This document shows positions 41,214-49,711 of a stretch of DNA of 64,000 bases, in pieces. The DNA is from Bordetella holmesii ATCC 51541 (GTDB taxonomy: Bacteria > Pseudomonadota > Gammaproteobacteria > Burkholderiales > Burkholderiaceae_B). The notes beneath the pieces are model-generated. The model was not told the origin of the DNA. It saw only the letters and a program-made list of their open reading frames with translations, and did no database searches. The stretch's first letter is position 1. Each line of letters opens with the position of its first letter. Both the position numbers and the translations under genes were made by a program. The stretch covers positions 3,038,001 through 3,102,000 of the forward strand of contig CP007494.1 in the NCBI GenBank assembly GCA_000612485.1, read 5' to 3'.

Positions 41214-41249
41214 GGCTGCGAATCTCTTAAAAAGCAAAAATTCGCAGCC
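41214..41249 (+). terminator. Hairpin after the dehydrogenase gene
   Basis: A perfect 10-bp stem GGCTGCGAAT/ATTCGCAGCC with an A-rich 16-base loop, ten bases after the stop. No strong T run follows. Confidence 0.5.
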
Positions 41250-41336
41250 TAATTGCGTCATCGTCGTTCTTCTTGATTTCATTGCGGCCGCGCTCTAATC
41301 TGGGCGCTCTCTGATTCCTGATCGGCGCGTCGACCC

Positions 41337-43418
41337 ATGGCCCAGGCTGCTTATAGCCCCGCACTCATTCTGCTGTCCATTGCGCTGGCCGTGCTGGCTT
41401 CCTATACCGCACTGTCGATCGCGGCGCGCATCGTCGTCGAACGGGAAGGCGTCAGTTCCGCGTGGCTGTGGGTCGGCGCCTGCATTACGGGTTTCGGGCT
41501 CTGGGGCATGCATTTCGTGGGCATGCTGGCGTTTGGTCTGCCATTGCCGTGGGGCTACGGACGCTTGGCCACGCTTATCGCCTTGCTCATTGCCATCGCC
41601 TTCGCAGCGCTCGCGCTGTGGTTGATGACGCAGCCCGGGCTGGCGCGTTGGGAGCGAGCGTTGGGCGCCGTCATCGTTGGCACCGGCATCGCCGGCATGC
41701 ACTACACCGGAATGGAAGCGGTGCGGATTTCATCGAGCTTCTCATGGCCGCTGGTGCTGCTGTGTTTTGCGGCAGCAGTTTTCGCCGCTGGGCTGGGCAT
41801 CTGGCGAGGCACGCGCCAACGCGCGCGGCCCGAACGGGCATCGCTACGTGTCTGGGAGGCGGTGGCCATGGGTCTGGGGTTGTCGGCCATGTACTATAGC
41901 GGCATGGCTTCGGCGGTGCAGGGCACCGATGCGGGGACGCCTTCGCTGGCGGTCAGCGCCGAAGGCCTGGCGGCGACCATCCTGGGCCTGTCCGTCGTTT
42001 TGTCGTTGGCGGCGATCAAACTATCGGCCAGCTACGCGAAGACCACCGCCAAAAGCGCGCAATTGGCAAGCTCGTTACAGGAAGCCCGACACCGCCTGTC
42101 TTACTTGAATTCTCACGATAGCGTGACCGGCGCGGTCAATCGCCGGATGTTCGACAAACGGCTTGCTGCAGCCATCGCCGCCAGCCGCGCCGAAGGAGGA
42201 TTGCTCGCGCTGCTGGTCATTGACGTCGATAGCTTTCGTGCCGTCAACGAGGCCTACGGGTATCCGGTGGGCGACGAAGTCCTCATGCAGACGGCTCAGC
42301 GTCTGTCTCAGGCGGCTGGGCCGCACGACAGCTTTGCCCGCTTGGGCGGCGATGAGTTCGTCGCCGTTGCGGTCTTGCCGCACACAAGCTACGCCGGCCA
42401 TGTGGCTGACAACTATCTCGCGGCATTGCGGCAACCTTTCACCGTGGCCGGACAGGACATCAGGATATCGGCCAGTGTCGGCATCGCGGTCTATCCCCAT
42501 GACGGCGTGGATCCGCATGCGTTGATGGCCAAGGCCGAAGCCGCCAAGTCCTACGCCAAGAACCTCGGGCGTGATCGCCATGCTTTTTTCGAACCCTCGA
42601 TGAATGCCGGCAGCGACAGGCATTTGCGCGTATTCGAACAACTGCGCCTGGCTGTCGAGCGAGGCGAGTTGCGGTTGTTCTATCAACCCAAGGTCAAGGC
42701 GCAGACTGCAGAGCGGGTAGGGGTCGAAGCGCTGCTGCGCTGGCACAACGGCGAGCTGGGTGATGTGTCGCCTGCGGAGTTTGTCCCGTTGGCCGAGCAG
42801 ACCGGCCTGATCCTGTCCTTGCAGACGTGGGTGCTGGACGAGGCCTGCCGGCAATTGGCCGCTTGGGATCGACTCGGCGCCGACATCCCGACGGTCGCCA
42901 TCAATATCGCCGCGCTGCAGTTCCAGCAGAACGACTTCGTCGACAGCATCGCCGCGGCCCTCAAGCGTCATGGCTTGCCCGCCAAGCGTCTGGTGCTCGA
43001 GATCACCGAGACCACGGCCATGAAGCAGGCCGCGCAAAGCGTGAAAATCATGCGCCGGCTCTACGCCATGGGCGTGGGGCTGTCGATCGATGACTTTGGC
43101 ACGGGGTACTCCAGCCTGTCTTATCTCAAGCGGTTTCCGGCACGAGAGTTGAAGATAGACCGCGAGTTCGTCATGGAACTGACGCAGGACAGCGAGGATG
43201 TGTCCATCGTGGCCGCCATCGTGGCCGCCATCGTGGCCCTGGCGCATGCGCTCAGACTGTCGGTGGTGGCCGAAGGTGTCGAGACCGAAGCGCAACGCCG
43301 CTTACTGATTGATCTGGGTTGCGACGTCTTGCAGGGTTATCTGACCGGACGGCCCGCGGCGGCCTGGACCTTCGATCCCGAGGCAGCGGCGATGTTGGCG
43401 CCTCAGCCGGCGGGATAG
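41337..43418 (+). CDS. MHYT-sensor GGDEF-EAL cyclic-di-GMP protein
   Basis: 693 residues. The first 235 form an MHYT integral membrane sensor with about seven helices and the three motifs GMHFVGM, GMHYTGM and AMYYSGM, thought to bind a metal and sense O2, CO or NO. A GGDEF domain follows (FARLGGDEFVAVAV, about residue 337) with an intact active site, then an EAL domain (GVEALLRWHNGEL, LVLEITETTAM, SIDDFGTGYSSLSYLKRFP, VVAEGVETEAQ) that also looks complete. It may make or degrade c-di-GMP. A short tandem repeat gives VAAIVAAIVALA near residue 625. Confidence 0.92.
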   Translation: MAQAAYSPALILLSIALAVLASYTALSIAARIVVEREGVSSAWLWVGACITGFGLWGMHFVGMLAFGLPLPWGYGRLATLIALLIAIAFAALALWLMTQPGLARWERALGAVIVGTGIAGMHYTGMEAVRISSSFSWPLVLLCFAAAVFAAGLGIWRGTRQRARPERASLRVWEAVAMGLGLSAMYYSGMASAVQGTDAGTPSLAVSAEGLAATILGLSVVLSLAAIKLSASYAKTTAKSAQLASSLQEARHRLSYLNSHDSVTGAVNRRMFDKRLAAAIAASRAEGGLLALLVIDVDSFRAVNEAYGYPVGDEVLMQTAQRLSQAAGPHDSFARLGGDEFVAVAVLPHTSYAGHVADNYLAALRQPFTVAGQDIRISASVGIAVYPHDGVDPHALMAKAEAAKSYAKNLGRDRHAFFEPSMNAGSDRHLRVFEQLRLAVERGELRLFYQPKVKAQTAERVGVEALLRWHNGELGDVSPAEFVPLAEQTGLILSLQTWVLDEACRQLAAWDRLGADIPTVAINIAALQFQQNDFVDSIAAALKRHGLPAKRLVLEITETTAMKQAAQSVKIMRRLYAMGVGLSIDDFGTGYSSLSYLKRFPARELKIDREFVMELTQDSEDVSIVAAIVAAIVALAHALRLSVVAEGVETEAQRRLLIDLGCDVLQGYLTGRPAAAWTFDPEAAAMLAPQPAG

Positions 43419-43419
43419 C

Positions 43420-43447
43420 GCCTGGCAGGCTCTCGGGCCTGCCAGGC
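43420..43447. terminator. Bidirectional hairpin between convergent genes
   Basis: GCCTGGCAGG, eight-base loop, CCTGCCAGGC, lying in the 38-base gap between the GGDEF-EAL gene and the FAH gene. Confidence 0.6.
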
Positions 43448-43456
43448 ACGGGTCTA

Positions 43457-44161
43457 TCAGGCCGCGACCTTCGGGCCAATCGTGAGTTCGAATTCGCCGA
43501 TGCCATCGGCACCGCCCCGAGCCACATCTCCGGGCTGCAGCGCGGCAACGCCAGCGGGCGTACCGGTGAAAATCAAGTCTCCGGGCTTGAGGGCCACGGA
43601 CCGCGAAATGGCGGCGATGACCTCGGGCACCGACCAGATCAGTTCGGCCAGATCGCCTTGCTGGCGTACGCTGCCGTTGACGTCCAACCAGATACGCCCT
43701 TTCTGCGGGTGACCGATTTCAGACGCGGGGCGCAAGGGCGTGATCGGGCTGGAGGCATCGAAGGCCTTGCTCCAGTCCCAGGGACGGCCCATTTTCTTGG
43801 CCTGCGCCTGCAGATCGCGCCGGGTCAGATCCAGACCGACCGCGTAACCCCAGACATGCGCGAGCGCCTGGTCTACCTCGATATCTTTGCCACCCTTGCC
43901 GATCGCCACGACCATCTCGATTTCGTGGTGCAGGTCTTCGGTCAGCGGGGGGTAGGGCAGGGTCCCCTGGGCTGGCACGACGGCGTCAGCCGGCTTGGTA
44001 AAGAAGAAAGGAGGTTCGCGGTCGGGATCATGACCCATTTCGCGGGCATGTTCGGCGTAGTTGCGGCCCACGCAGAATACCCGGCGGATCGGAAACCGCT
44101 GGCTGCTGCCGGCCACGGCGGCCGAGGCTTGTTCAGGGGCGGCAATCACATAGTTGGACAT
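43457..44161 (-). CDS. Fumarylacetoacetate hydrolase-family protein
   Basis: 234 residues with the FAH catalytic fold: VFCVGRNYAEHAREMG, PPFFFTKPADAVV, the metal ligands in LHHEIEMVVAIG, GYAVGLDLTRRDLQ and ALKPGDLIFTGTPAGV. Members hydrolyse or decarboxylate acylpyruvates and products of aromatic breakdown (fumarylpyruvate, oxaloacetate). An AraC gene precedes it on the same strand with two direct repeats between them, suggesting inducible control. Intact. Confidence 0.88.
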   Translation of the reverse strand: MSNYVIAAPEQASAAVAGSSQRFPIRRVFCVGRNYAEHAREMGHDPDREPPFFFTKPADAVVPAQGTLPYPPLTEDLHHEIEMVVAIGKGGKDIEVDQALAHVWGYAVGLDLTRRDLQAQAKKMGRPWDWSKAFDASSPITPLRPASEIGHPQKGRIWLDVNGSVRQQGDLAELIWSVPEVIAAISRSVALKPGDLIFTGTPAGVAALQPGDVARGGADGIGEFELTIGPKVAA

Positions 44162-44215
44162 GAGGTTTCTCTCTACTGACAGGAAGCCTCAGTCTAGTTT
44201 CCCGGCGCGCTCCGA

Positions 44216-44245
44216 ACTTGGACAAAGCTGCCGATGACTTGGACA
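44216..44245. promoter_or_regulatory. Two ACTTGGACA direct repeats upstream of the FAH gene
   Basis: ACTTGGACA occurs at 44216-44224 and 44237-44245, exactly 21 bases apart (two helical turns), within the 92-base gap between araC-like and FAH genes. This is the arrangement typical of AraC-family half sites near a -35. Confidence 0.5.
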
Positions 44246-44253
44246 CCGTGTGC

Positions 44254-45138
44254 TTATTGCTGCCGGAACTGGCGCGGCGACATTCCTACGGATTGCCGAA
44301 AACGGCGCGAGAAATAGGCTTCATCGGCAAAACCGCAGGCGTGGGCGACTTCGGTGATTCGCTTGTCGGACGTCAGCAACAAGGCTTTTGCGCGTGTCAT
44401 GCGGCGTTCGAGCACCCATTCGGTAAAACTGCGGTCCAGGGTTTTGCGCAGCAGGTGCGCCAGGTGGCTGGGCGACAGAAACGCCGCGGCAGCAGCGCTA
44501 TTGAGCGACAAATCCGCCTGATCCAGCCGGGCCTCGATGTGCGCGCTCACGCGTGCCAGTGCCTGGCGCCGTCCTTGCCGAGGCAAGCCCGCCTGCAAGG
44601 CCGACGCATGACGCATGCAGGTCTGCCCGATCAATTGCAGCAAGCCGCCACGCAACACGGCAGCCGAGCCAAAGCCGCGCTCGCGGTCCACGTGCAGCAT
44701 GCGCGCCAGCAACGACTCCAACTCGGGCAGTTCCTCGGCAGACACCGAAAAATCCAGGCTCTCCTGAAATCGGAACGGGGCCAACTCCGGCGCCTGCGAC
44801 AATGGCACATCCTCCAGATCCAACGGATCACACTGCAGGCCGGGCAGCAAGAACTCCTGCGACACATTGATGACCATGAACCTGCCATCGGGCGGGTGGG
44901 GAATGCGATGCAGTCGGTGCGGCAGGATAAAGGCCATCATGCCCTTGACGAAGGGCCGAGTCGTTCCTCCAATCTGTTGCACGGTATCGCCGCCCAGATT
45001 GATCTGGATCTGGAAGTAGTCGTGGCGGTGCATATCTTCGAGCGCTGGCCGGGCATCCTGCGTACGGATATAGAAATCCAGGCGATCGCTGCGCTCGCGC
45101 ATGCCATAGGTGCGGACGGACTTGGAGCGGGATGTCAT
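44254..45138 (-). CDS. AraC-family transcriptional regulator
   Basis: 294 residues from ATG 45138. The N-terminal cupin-like sensing part (MHRHDYFQIQINLGGDTVQQ, LPHRLHRIPHPPDGRFMVIN) and the C-terminal double helix-turn-helix (LSLNSAAAAAFLSPSHLAHL, RITEVAHACGFADEAYFSRR, SVGMSPRQFRQQ) are complete. It probably controls the FAH gene that follows it through the repeats at 44216-44245. Inducer unknown. Confidence 0.88.
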   Translation of the reverse strand: MTSRSKSVRTYGMRERSDRLDFYIRTQDARPALEDMHRHDYFQIQINLGGDTVQQIGGTTRPFVKGMMAFILPHRLHRIPHPPDGRFMVINVSQEFLLPGLQCDPLDLEDVPLSQAPELAPFRFQESLDFSVSAEELPELESLLARMLHVDRERGFGSAAVLRGGLLQLIGQTCMRHASALQAGLPRQGRRQALARVSAHIEARLDQADLSLNSAAAAAFLSPSHLAHLLRKTLDRSFTEWVLERRMTRAKALLLTSDKRITEVAHACGFADEAYFSRRFRQSVGMSPRQFRQQ

Positions 45139-45212
45139 GCGAGGGATTCTCGTCGGTGGCCAGCGGCCGGCAATCGCTAAAACGTGTTGGGTGCTATCGG
45201 GGGAGGGGGGGG

Positions 45213-45614
45213 TCAAGCGGCAGGCGACTCACTACGGCGTAGCGGGAGTTGGCGTGGCAACTCGATCACGACGACCGCGATCCAGCCCAGCGCGTAAGCC
45301 AGGATGTCCCACCAGTCTGCCGTACTGCCCAACACGATGCGCAAGACAGGGTTGGGCAGGCTCCAGCCGAGATAGGTGGCCGCATACTGAGCCATCTCGA
45401 TGAAAACGCCCATGCCAAACGCCAAGCCGGCAAGCGTCAGGACATGGGCACCCAAAAAAGTCTTGAACAGGTAGTAAATCCAGATGACGGCCAGGGTGTC
45501 GCCCAGAAAGCTACGGGCCCATCCCCAATGGGCTCCAACCGTGGCAAGCGTTGCCATGGCCAAAAGCAGTGCCACGGCAACACACAGAGAGCGAAGATGA
45601 AAGCGGAGCGTCAT
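45213..45614 (-). CDS. DUF2809-like small membrane protein
   Basis: 133 residues with four hydrophobic segments and the family ending VLRIVLGSTADWWDILAYAL before a basic tail. GVFIEMAQYAATYLGWSLPN is also typical; related to VanZ-like proteins. Function unknown. Upstream of and codirectional with the AraC gene. Confidence 0.72.
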   Translation of the reverse strand: MTLRFHLRSLCVAVALLLAMATLATVGAHWGWARSFLGDTLAVIWIYYLFKTFLGAHVLTLAGLAFGMGVFIEMAQYAATYLGWSLPNPVLRIVLGSTADWWDILAYALGWIAVVVIELPRQLPLRRSESPAA

Positions 45615-45704
45615 GCGCGTGATCGTAACCCGCCGCGCGCCTCAGGTGCAGGGTGGCCGGCGTGTCGTGCTGGGCGGGGTCACGCCGCTGACGTTCCTGA
45701 CCGA

Positions 45705-45851
45705 TTAGCTGTTGCGGTTGCGCGCGCCGCCTTGACGAGCCTTGAAGCGGGGGTTGGACTTGCAGATGACGTAGACGCGGCCGCGACGGCGCACCACTTG
45801 GCAATCCCGATGACGGGTTTTGGCATCCTTGAGAGAGGCGAGGACTTTCAT
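45705..45851 (-). CDS. ykgO: Ribosomal protein bL36 paralogue, YkgO type
   Basis: 48 residues: [20 protein letters not shown], then [20 protein letters not shown] and a basic tail. It lacks the zinc-ribbon cysteine/histidine set of the standard bL36 and matches the C-minus form that replaces it during zinc starvation. A Zur-like box overlapping an AT-rich promoter lies about 63 bases upstream, which fits that role. Its usual partner bL31B is not adjacent. Confidence 0.88.
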   Translation of the reverse strand: MKVLASLKDAKTRHRDCQVVRRRGRVYVICKSNPRFKARQGGARNRNS

Positions 45852-45913
45852 GGGCTTCCTTCAGCAATGAGGTTCAACAGGTCGGTCGCACCGTGACACC
45901 CAATCCACAAAAA

Positions 45914-45929
45914 CGAATATTATAACATA
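45914..45929 (-). promoter_or_regulatory. Zur-like operator at the bL36 promoter
   Basis: On the minus strand TATGTTATAATATTCG matches the left two thirds of the Zur consensus TGTTATAATATAACA and includes a -10-like TATAAT. It lies in an isolated AT-rich stretch before the bL36 gene. Confidence 0.5.
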
Positions 45930-46112
45930 CTAATAATAGCCTGTTTGGCCATCCGACAGTCCCCGGGCAGGACACTTCAGGCGGCGCGGCGCACGGCAGC
46001 ATCGTTGGCGGCATGAATAGCAAGACCCAGACCTATCTGCCTGAATAAAAAGACAGGCGAGCCAGCGTTTCCCGCGTCAGCGCCGGTGCCGTGGGGCAGG
46101 GGCGGGAGGGTT

Positions 46113-47084
46113 TCAACGAGAGGGCGGCCAGTGCCAAACGTTGTGCAAATTCTCGACCACCATGTCGATAAAGACGCGCGACTTGGCTGCAACAATGTGA
46201 CCGGACGGATGAACGATGCTGACGGGACCATCATTGCTCGCGCCCCAACCAGGCAATAGTTCAACCAATTGACCGCTGCGCAGATGGTCAACGATGAGCC
46301 AATCCGGCGCCAGAACAATACCTAAACCCTCTACGGCCGAATCGACCACCACTTCCGCGCTGTCCGCAATGAGAGGGCCCACCGGCTCAAACGTAAATCG
46401 ACTGTCGGCCCGCGCCAGACTCCAGCGCGGCCAACTTGAAAAGCCCGTGAATCCGAGACAGGCGTGCGAGGCCAGTTCCGTAGGGGTCTGCGGGTGGCCA
46501 TGCTCTTGCAGATACCCCGGAGAGGCGGCGAGCATGGTTCGATACGTTCCGATCCGCCGCGTGACCAGCGAGCTGTCGGCCATGCGTCCCACACGCACGG
46601 CGAGGTCGAAACCCTCGGATACGAGATCGACGTACCGGTCCGTGTAGCGGGCATCCAGTTTCACCGCCGGATAGGCCCGCATAAATCGGGAGAACAAGGG
46701 AGCGATCCATCGTCGCCCGAAAGACAGCGGCATCGAGATACGCAGCACGCCACGAGGGGTGCATGCGACGTCGCTGGCCTCCAGGTTGGCCGCGTCGAGC
46801 TCGTCCAGGATGGTGCGTACGCGACGCAGGTATTGTGTTCCTGCCTCGGTGAGAATGATGGCTCGGGTCGTGCGGGTGACCAGGCGGGCGCCCAAACGCC
46901 GTTCCAGCGCACTGATACGGCGGGACAACACCGAGCTATCCCGATCCAACATCCTTGCTGCCGCAGCAAAGCTGCCTTGCGTGGCCACCGCCACGAACGC
47001 CTTGAGCTCATCCAGTCCGGCTTCGTTATTGCCGTGCAGTTTTTGCATGAGTGTTATGTGTTGGAGACTATTTATTGCAAGCAT
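46113..47084 (-). CDS. LysR-family transcriptional regulator
   Basis: Up to 323 residues from ATG 47084; ATG 47048 (MQKLHGNNEAGLDELKAFVA) is an equally possible start, since neither has a clear ribosome site. Helix-turn-helix FVAVATQGSFAAAARMLDRD, SSVLSRRISALERRLGARLV; effector domain with VDLVSEGFDLAVRVGRMADS typical of the AaeR/DsdC-like group. Divergent from an SDR gene with only 30 bases between the starts, so it probably regulates that gene and itself. Intact. Confidence 0.88.
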   Translation of the reverse strand: MLAINSLQHITLMQKLHGNNEAGLDELKAFVAVATQGSFAAAARMLDRDSSVLSRRISALERRLGARLVTRTTRAIILTEAGTQYLRRVRTILDELDAANLEASDVACTPRGVLRISMPLSFGRRWIAPLFSRFMRAYPAVKLDARYTDRYVDLVSEGFDLAVRVGRMADSSLVTRRIGTYRTMLAASPGYLQEHGHPQTPTELASHACLGFTGFSSWPRWSLARADSRFTFEPVGPLIADSAEVVVDSAVEGLGIVLAPDWLIVDHLRSGQLVELLPGWGASNDGPVSIVHPSGHIVAAKSRVFIDMVVENLHNVWHWPPSR

Positions 47085-47114
47085 AGTGGCTAATTAAGAT
47101 GAGGCCACCTTTTA

Positions 47115-47783
47115 ATGGAGTGGTCAATCTTGAAAACCTATCTGGGATTGGGAACAGGTCCGGGCGTGGGCTATGAAACGGCAGCGGAATTCGCCAGGCA
47201 GGGCTTCGACGTCGTGCTCGTTGCGCGCCGGGCCGATACCGTGAATCCGCTGGCGCAACGGATCAATGCTGCGGGCTACCGCGCTCAGGCGCGCACCGTC
47301 GACGTCACAGATATCGACTCGGTGGCGTCACTGATACGGGACATCGAGCAGGAGAGGGGGGGTATAGACGTACTTCACTACAACGTAGCCAGCCTTCGCC
47401 AGGCCTCTATCGAACAGCTTCGCCGCGAGGATATTTCCAGCGATTTGTTGGCCAACGTGGGCGGGGCCGTCGCCGCGGTCCAAGCTGCGGCAGGCCAAAT
47501 GCTGGCGCGGCGCCAGGGCGCCGTTCTGATTACTGGCGGTGGTCTGGGCCTGTATCCGCACCCGGACTACCTGACGCTGAGCATTGGCAAAGCGGCCATC
47601 CGCGCACTGGCGCTGGCGTTGTTTGAGCCGTTCAAGGCCCAGGGCGTGCATGTGGCGACGGTAACGATCGCCAAATTCATTGACGCCAACAGCCCGGACA
47701 CCAAAGCCGTCGCCAGTTTGTTCTGGCAGATGTACCAGCAACCCCAAGAAGCCTGGACAGCCGAAACGGTATATGGGACGTAA
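47115..47783 (+). CDS. Short-chain dehydrogenase/reductase-like protein
   Basis: 222 residues; ATG 47115, though a TTG at 47130 (giving LKTYLGLGTGPG) may be the true start. The nucleotide loop GTGPGVGYETAAEFARQGFD is present and the Asn of the NNAG-like motif is in VLHYNVASLRQ. The expected YxxxK reads LSIGK in YLTLSIGKAAIRAL, so the catalytic Tyr is not at the usual place, as in a subgroup of SDR-like proteins. The catalytic activity is therefore doubtful. Partner of the divergent LysR gene. Confidence 0.8.
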   Translation: MEWSILKTYLGLGTGPGVGYETAAEFARQGFDVVLVARRADTVNPLAQRINAAGYRAQARTVDVTDIDSVASLIRDIEQERGGIDVLHYNVASLRQASIEQLRREDISSDLLANVGGAVAAVQAAAGQMLARRQGAVLITGGGLGLYPHPDYLTLSIGKAAIRALALALFEPFKAQGVHVATVTIAKFIDANSPDTKAVASLFWQMYQQPQEAWTAETVYGT

Positions 47784-48399
47784 GATTCTTGAGGTCTGAG
47801 TCGCCAGCGCGTCATTGGGCGGGGCCCTGGGGTAGATGCCCATCATGGGCAAGACCCCGGCGCAACCGCCTTTTGGAAGCTGGGGCAATTGCCCGCGTTG
47901 TTCGCAGACAGGCCGTCTAGCTTATTCGCCGATAAATCCTGTACTTTACATAATATACATTATGCGTATTTTGAATCAGCAAGCGCCACGTCCACTGGCA
48001 AGCCGCCGGAGGCGTTTGAAGAAAGCCGATTTTGCCAATGAAATGGTGTTCCGTTTGACGTCATAGAACACCTCTTGCAGTGGTTCCTGGTGCTGCAGCG
48101 GCTAGGATCCGGGTTGTTCGCCGGGTCTGCGCAAGGTCACGATCACGGCAATCCAAGATCGCACGCGAGCCGGCGTGCCTCATATGCGCGCCGCAATGAG
48201 TCGCGCAAGCGCTATGGGCCGGAGTCTTTCCGCGTCTGTTCCGGGGCTGGACCGCGCCTTGTTCGCAAGAAAGGCAAACGTCCATGATCGGACGTTGCGC
48301 TGCCCTCCTCTTTTTTCTGTCGCCCCGACGTGACCGCCACGCGCAATGGCAAACGCGCCAGGCTCGCCAGACGTGGCCTAGCCCAGGCGCGGTTGGCAT
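47784..48399. other. Gap of 616 bases with one possible small ORF
   Basis: Between the SDR gene and the ABC ATPase remnant. It contains an AT-rich palindrome CATAAT-ATAC-ATTATG at 47949-47964 and a short ORF that starts in it. From 48067 to 48399 open frames exist on both strands, but none has motif support; I see nothing I can name. Confidence 0.5.
47962..48066 (+). CDS. Possible 34-residue basic ORF or gene start remnant
   Basis: MRILNQQAPRPLASRRRRLK then KADFANEMVFRLTS. The ATG lies inside the palindrome at 47949-47964, which could be an operator. No ribosome site. It may be the 5' scrap of a lost gene. Confidence 0.2.
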   Translation: MRILNQQAPRPLASRRRRLKKADFANEMVFRLTS

Positions 48400-48900
48400 T
48401 TAGTCCGCAAGCTCCATGCTGCGGGTCACTTCTTCCTGCACTCGCTGCCAGATAGCTCGTTTGAGTTGGACGAATTGCTCCGACAGTTGCACGTCGGCGC
48501 TGCGCGGATGCGGCAGATCGTTGTCGATGTCCTGTACGATACGGCCCGGTTTTGACCCCATTACCGCCATGCGGGTCGATAGCGTCAGGGCTTCATCGAT
48601 CGAATGCGTGATGAAGACGATGGTCTTGCCGCTTTCCTCGTAGATCTTGAGCAACTGGTCCTGCAAGACCTGCCGGGTCATGGCGTCGAGCGCGGCGAAG
48701 GGTTCGTCGAAGAGCATGACGTCCGGATTGTTGGCTAGGACACGGGCGATCGACACGCACTGCTTCATCCCGCCGGATAACGCGTGCGGGTATTTGTCCG
48801 CGGCATGCTTCAGGCCGACCATGTCGATGTATTTGCGGGCGATCGGTGCGCGTTCGGCTTTTGGCATGCCGCGCATTTTCAGGCCGAATTCGACGTTTTC
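48400..48900 (-). pseudogene. ABC-transporter ATPase, C-terminal two thirds, fused to the permease frame
   Basis: A NitT/TauT-type ATPase lacking its first ~90 residues, including Walker A. What remains follows the Q-loop: ENVEFGLKMRGMPKAERAPI, signature HALSGGMKQCVSIARVLA, Walker B VMLFDEPFAALDAM and the switch FITHSIDEAL. The frame is the same as the permease just upstream and separated from it only by TAG at 48901-48903, where family members have an acidic residue (WRTV-x-ENVEF). Without Walker A it cannot hydrolyse ATP. The transporter should be dead unless another ATPase serves it. Confidence 0.88.
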
Positions 48901-49695
48901 CTATACCGTGCGCCAAGGAAAAAGTGCGTACTGCTGAAAGAGTATCCAGCGCTCAAGTAGGCGCAAGCAGAGGTCCGTCACCAGGACCGTGAAACTGATC
49001 AGAACCATGCCGAGCACGACGGTGTCGGTCTGGAAGAACTCTTTGCCGTTCATGATCATGAAGCCAAGGCCTTCCTTGGATGCCACCAGCTCCGCGGAGA
49101 TGACGCAGGTCCAGGACAGTCCCAGGATGATCTTCATTCCGGAGATGATTTGAGGTAGGCAACCCGGAAAAAGTACTTCCCGCATAATCTGCCAGCGATT
49201 CGCACCCAGGTTGCGGGCGGCGCGCACCAGCAGCGGATCGATGCTGCGCGTGGCTTCCATCACGTAAAGCAACGCCGGGACGAAGGACCCCATGAAGACT
49301 ATGCTGTACTTCTGCGTTTCGGTGATACCGAACCACAGCAGCGACAGCGGAATCCAGCTCATGGAAGGCAGCGGCCGCAAGAAGGAAATGATGGGGTCGA
49401 ACACCGAGCGCGCCACGCGCGATGTGCCCAGCAGGATTCCCAGTGGGATGGCGACGACGATGGCGGCGATGAAGCCCACCATCACACGGCGCGCCGAAGC
49501 CAACACGTTGTAGAACAAGGCGCCTTGGTCGGACATCGACATGGCCCGGGCCAGGACTTGAGACGGCGCGGGCAGGAAAATGGGATCCACGGCGCCGCCT
49601 CGGCACAGCGCCTCCCACACCAGAAGAAAACCAATCAGAGACAGAACGCTGACCAGAATCAGCGAACGGCCTCCTTTGTTAGATTGCGTGGACAT
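48901..49695 (-). CDS. NitT/TauT-family ABC permease with ATPase-derived C-terminus
   Basis: 264 residues from ATG 49695 (MSTQSNKGGRSLILVSVLSL, GGAAG upstream as GGAAG). Six hydrophobic helices and the EAA-like loop AARNLGANRWQIMREVLFPG are intact. The natural end is near CLRLLERW; the last dozen residues, LFQQYALFPWRTV, are the Q-loop of the ATPase, so a deletion joined the two genes in frame and a stop follows. The channel part may still fold. Encoded after the binding protein gene (16-base gap). Confidence 0.85.
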   Translation of the reverse strand: MSTQSNKGGRSLILVSVLSLIGFLLVWEALCRGGAVDPIFLPAPSQVLARAMSMSDQGALFYNVLASARRVMVGFIAAIVVAIPLGILLGTSRVARSVFDPIISFLRPLPSMSWIPLSLLWFGITETQKYSIVFMGSFVPALLYVMEATRSIDPLLVRAARNLGANRWQIMREVLFPGCLPQIISGMKIILGLSWTCVISAELVASKEGLGFMIMNGKEFFQTDTVVLGMVLISFTVLVTDLCLRLLERWILFQQYALFPWRTV

Positions 49696-49711
49696 GCTTT
49701 GACTTCCGTAA

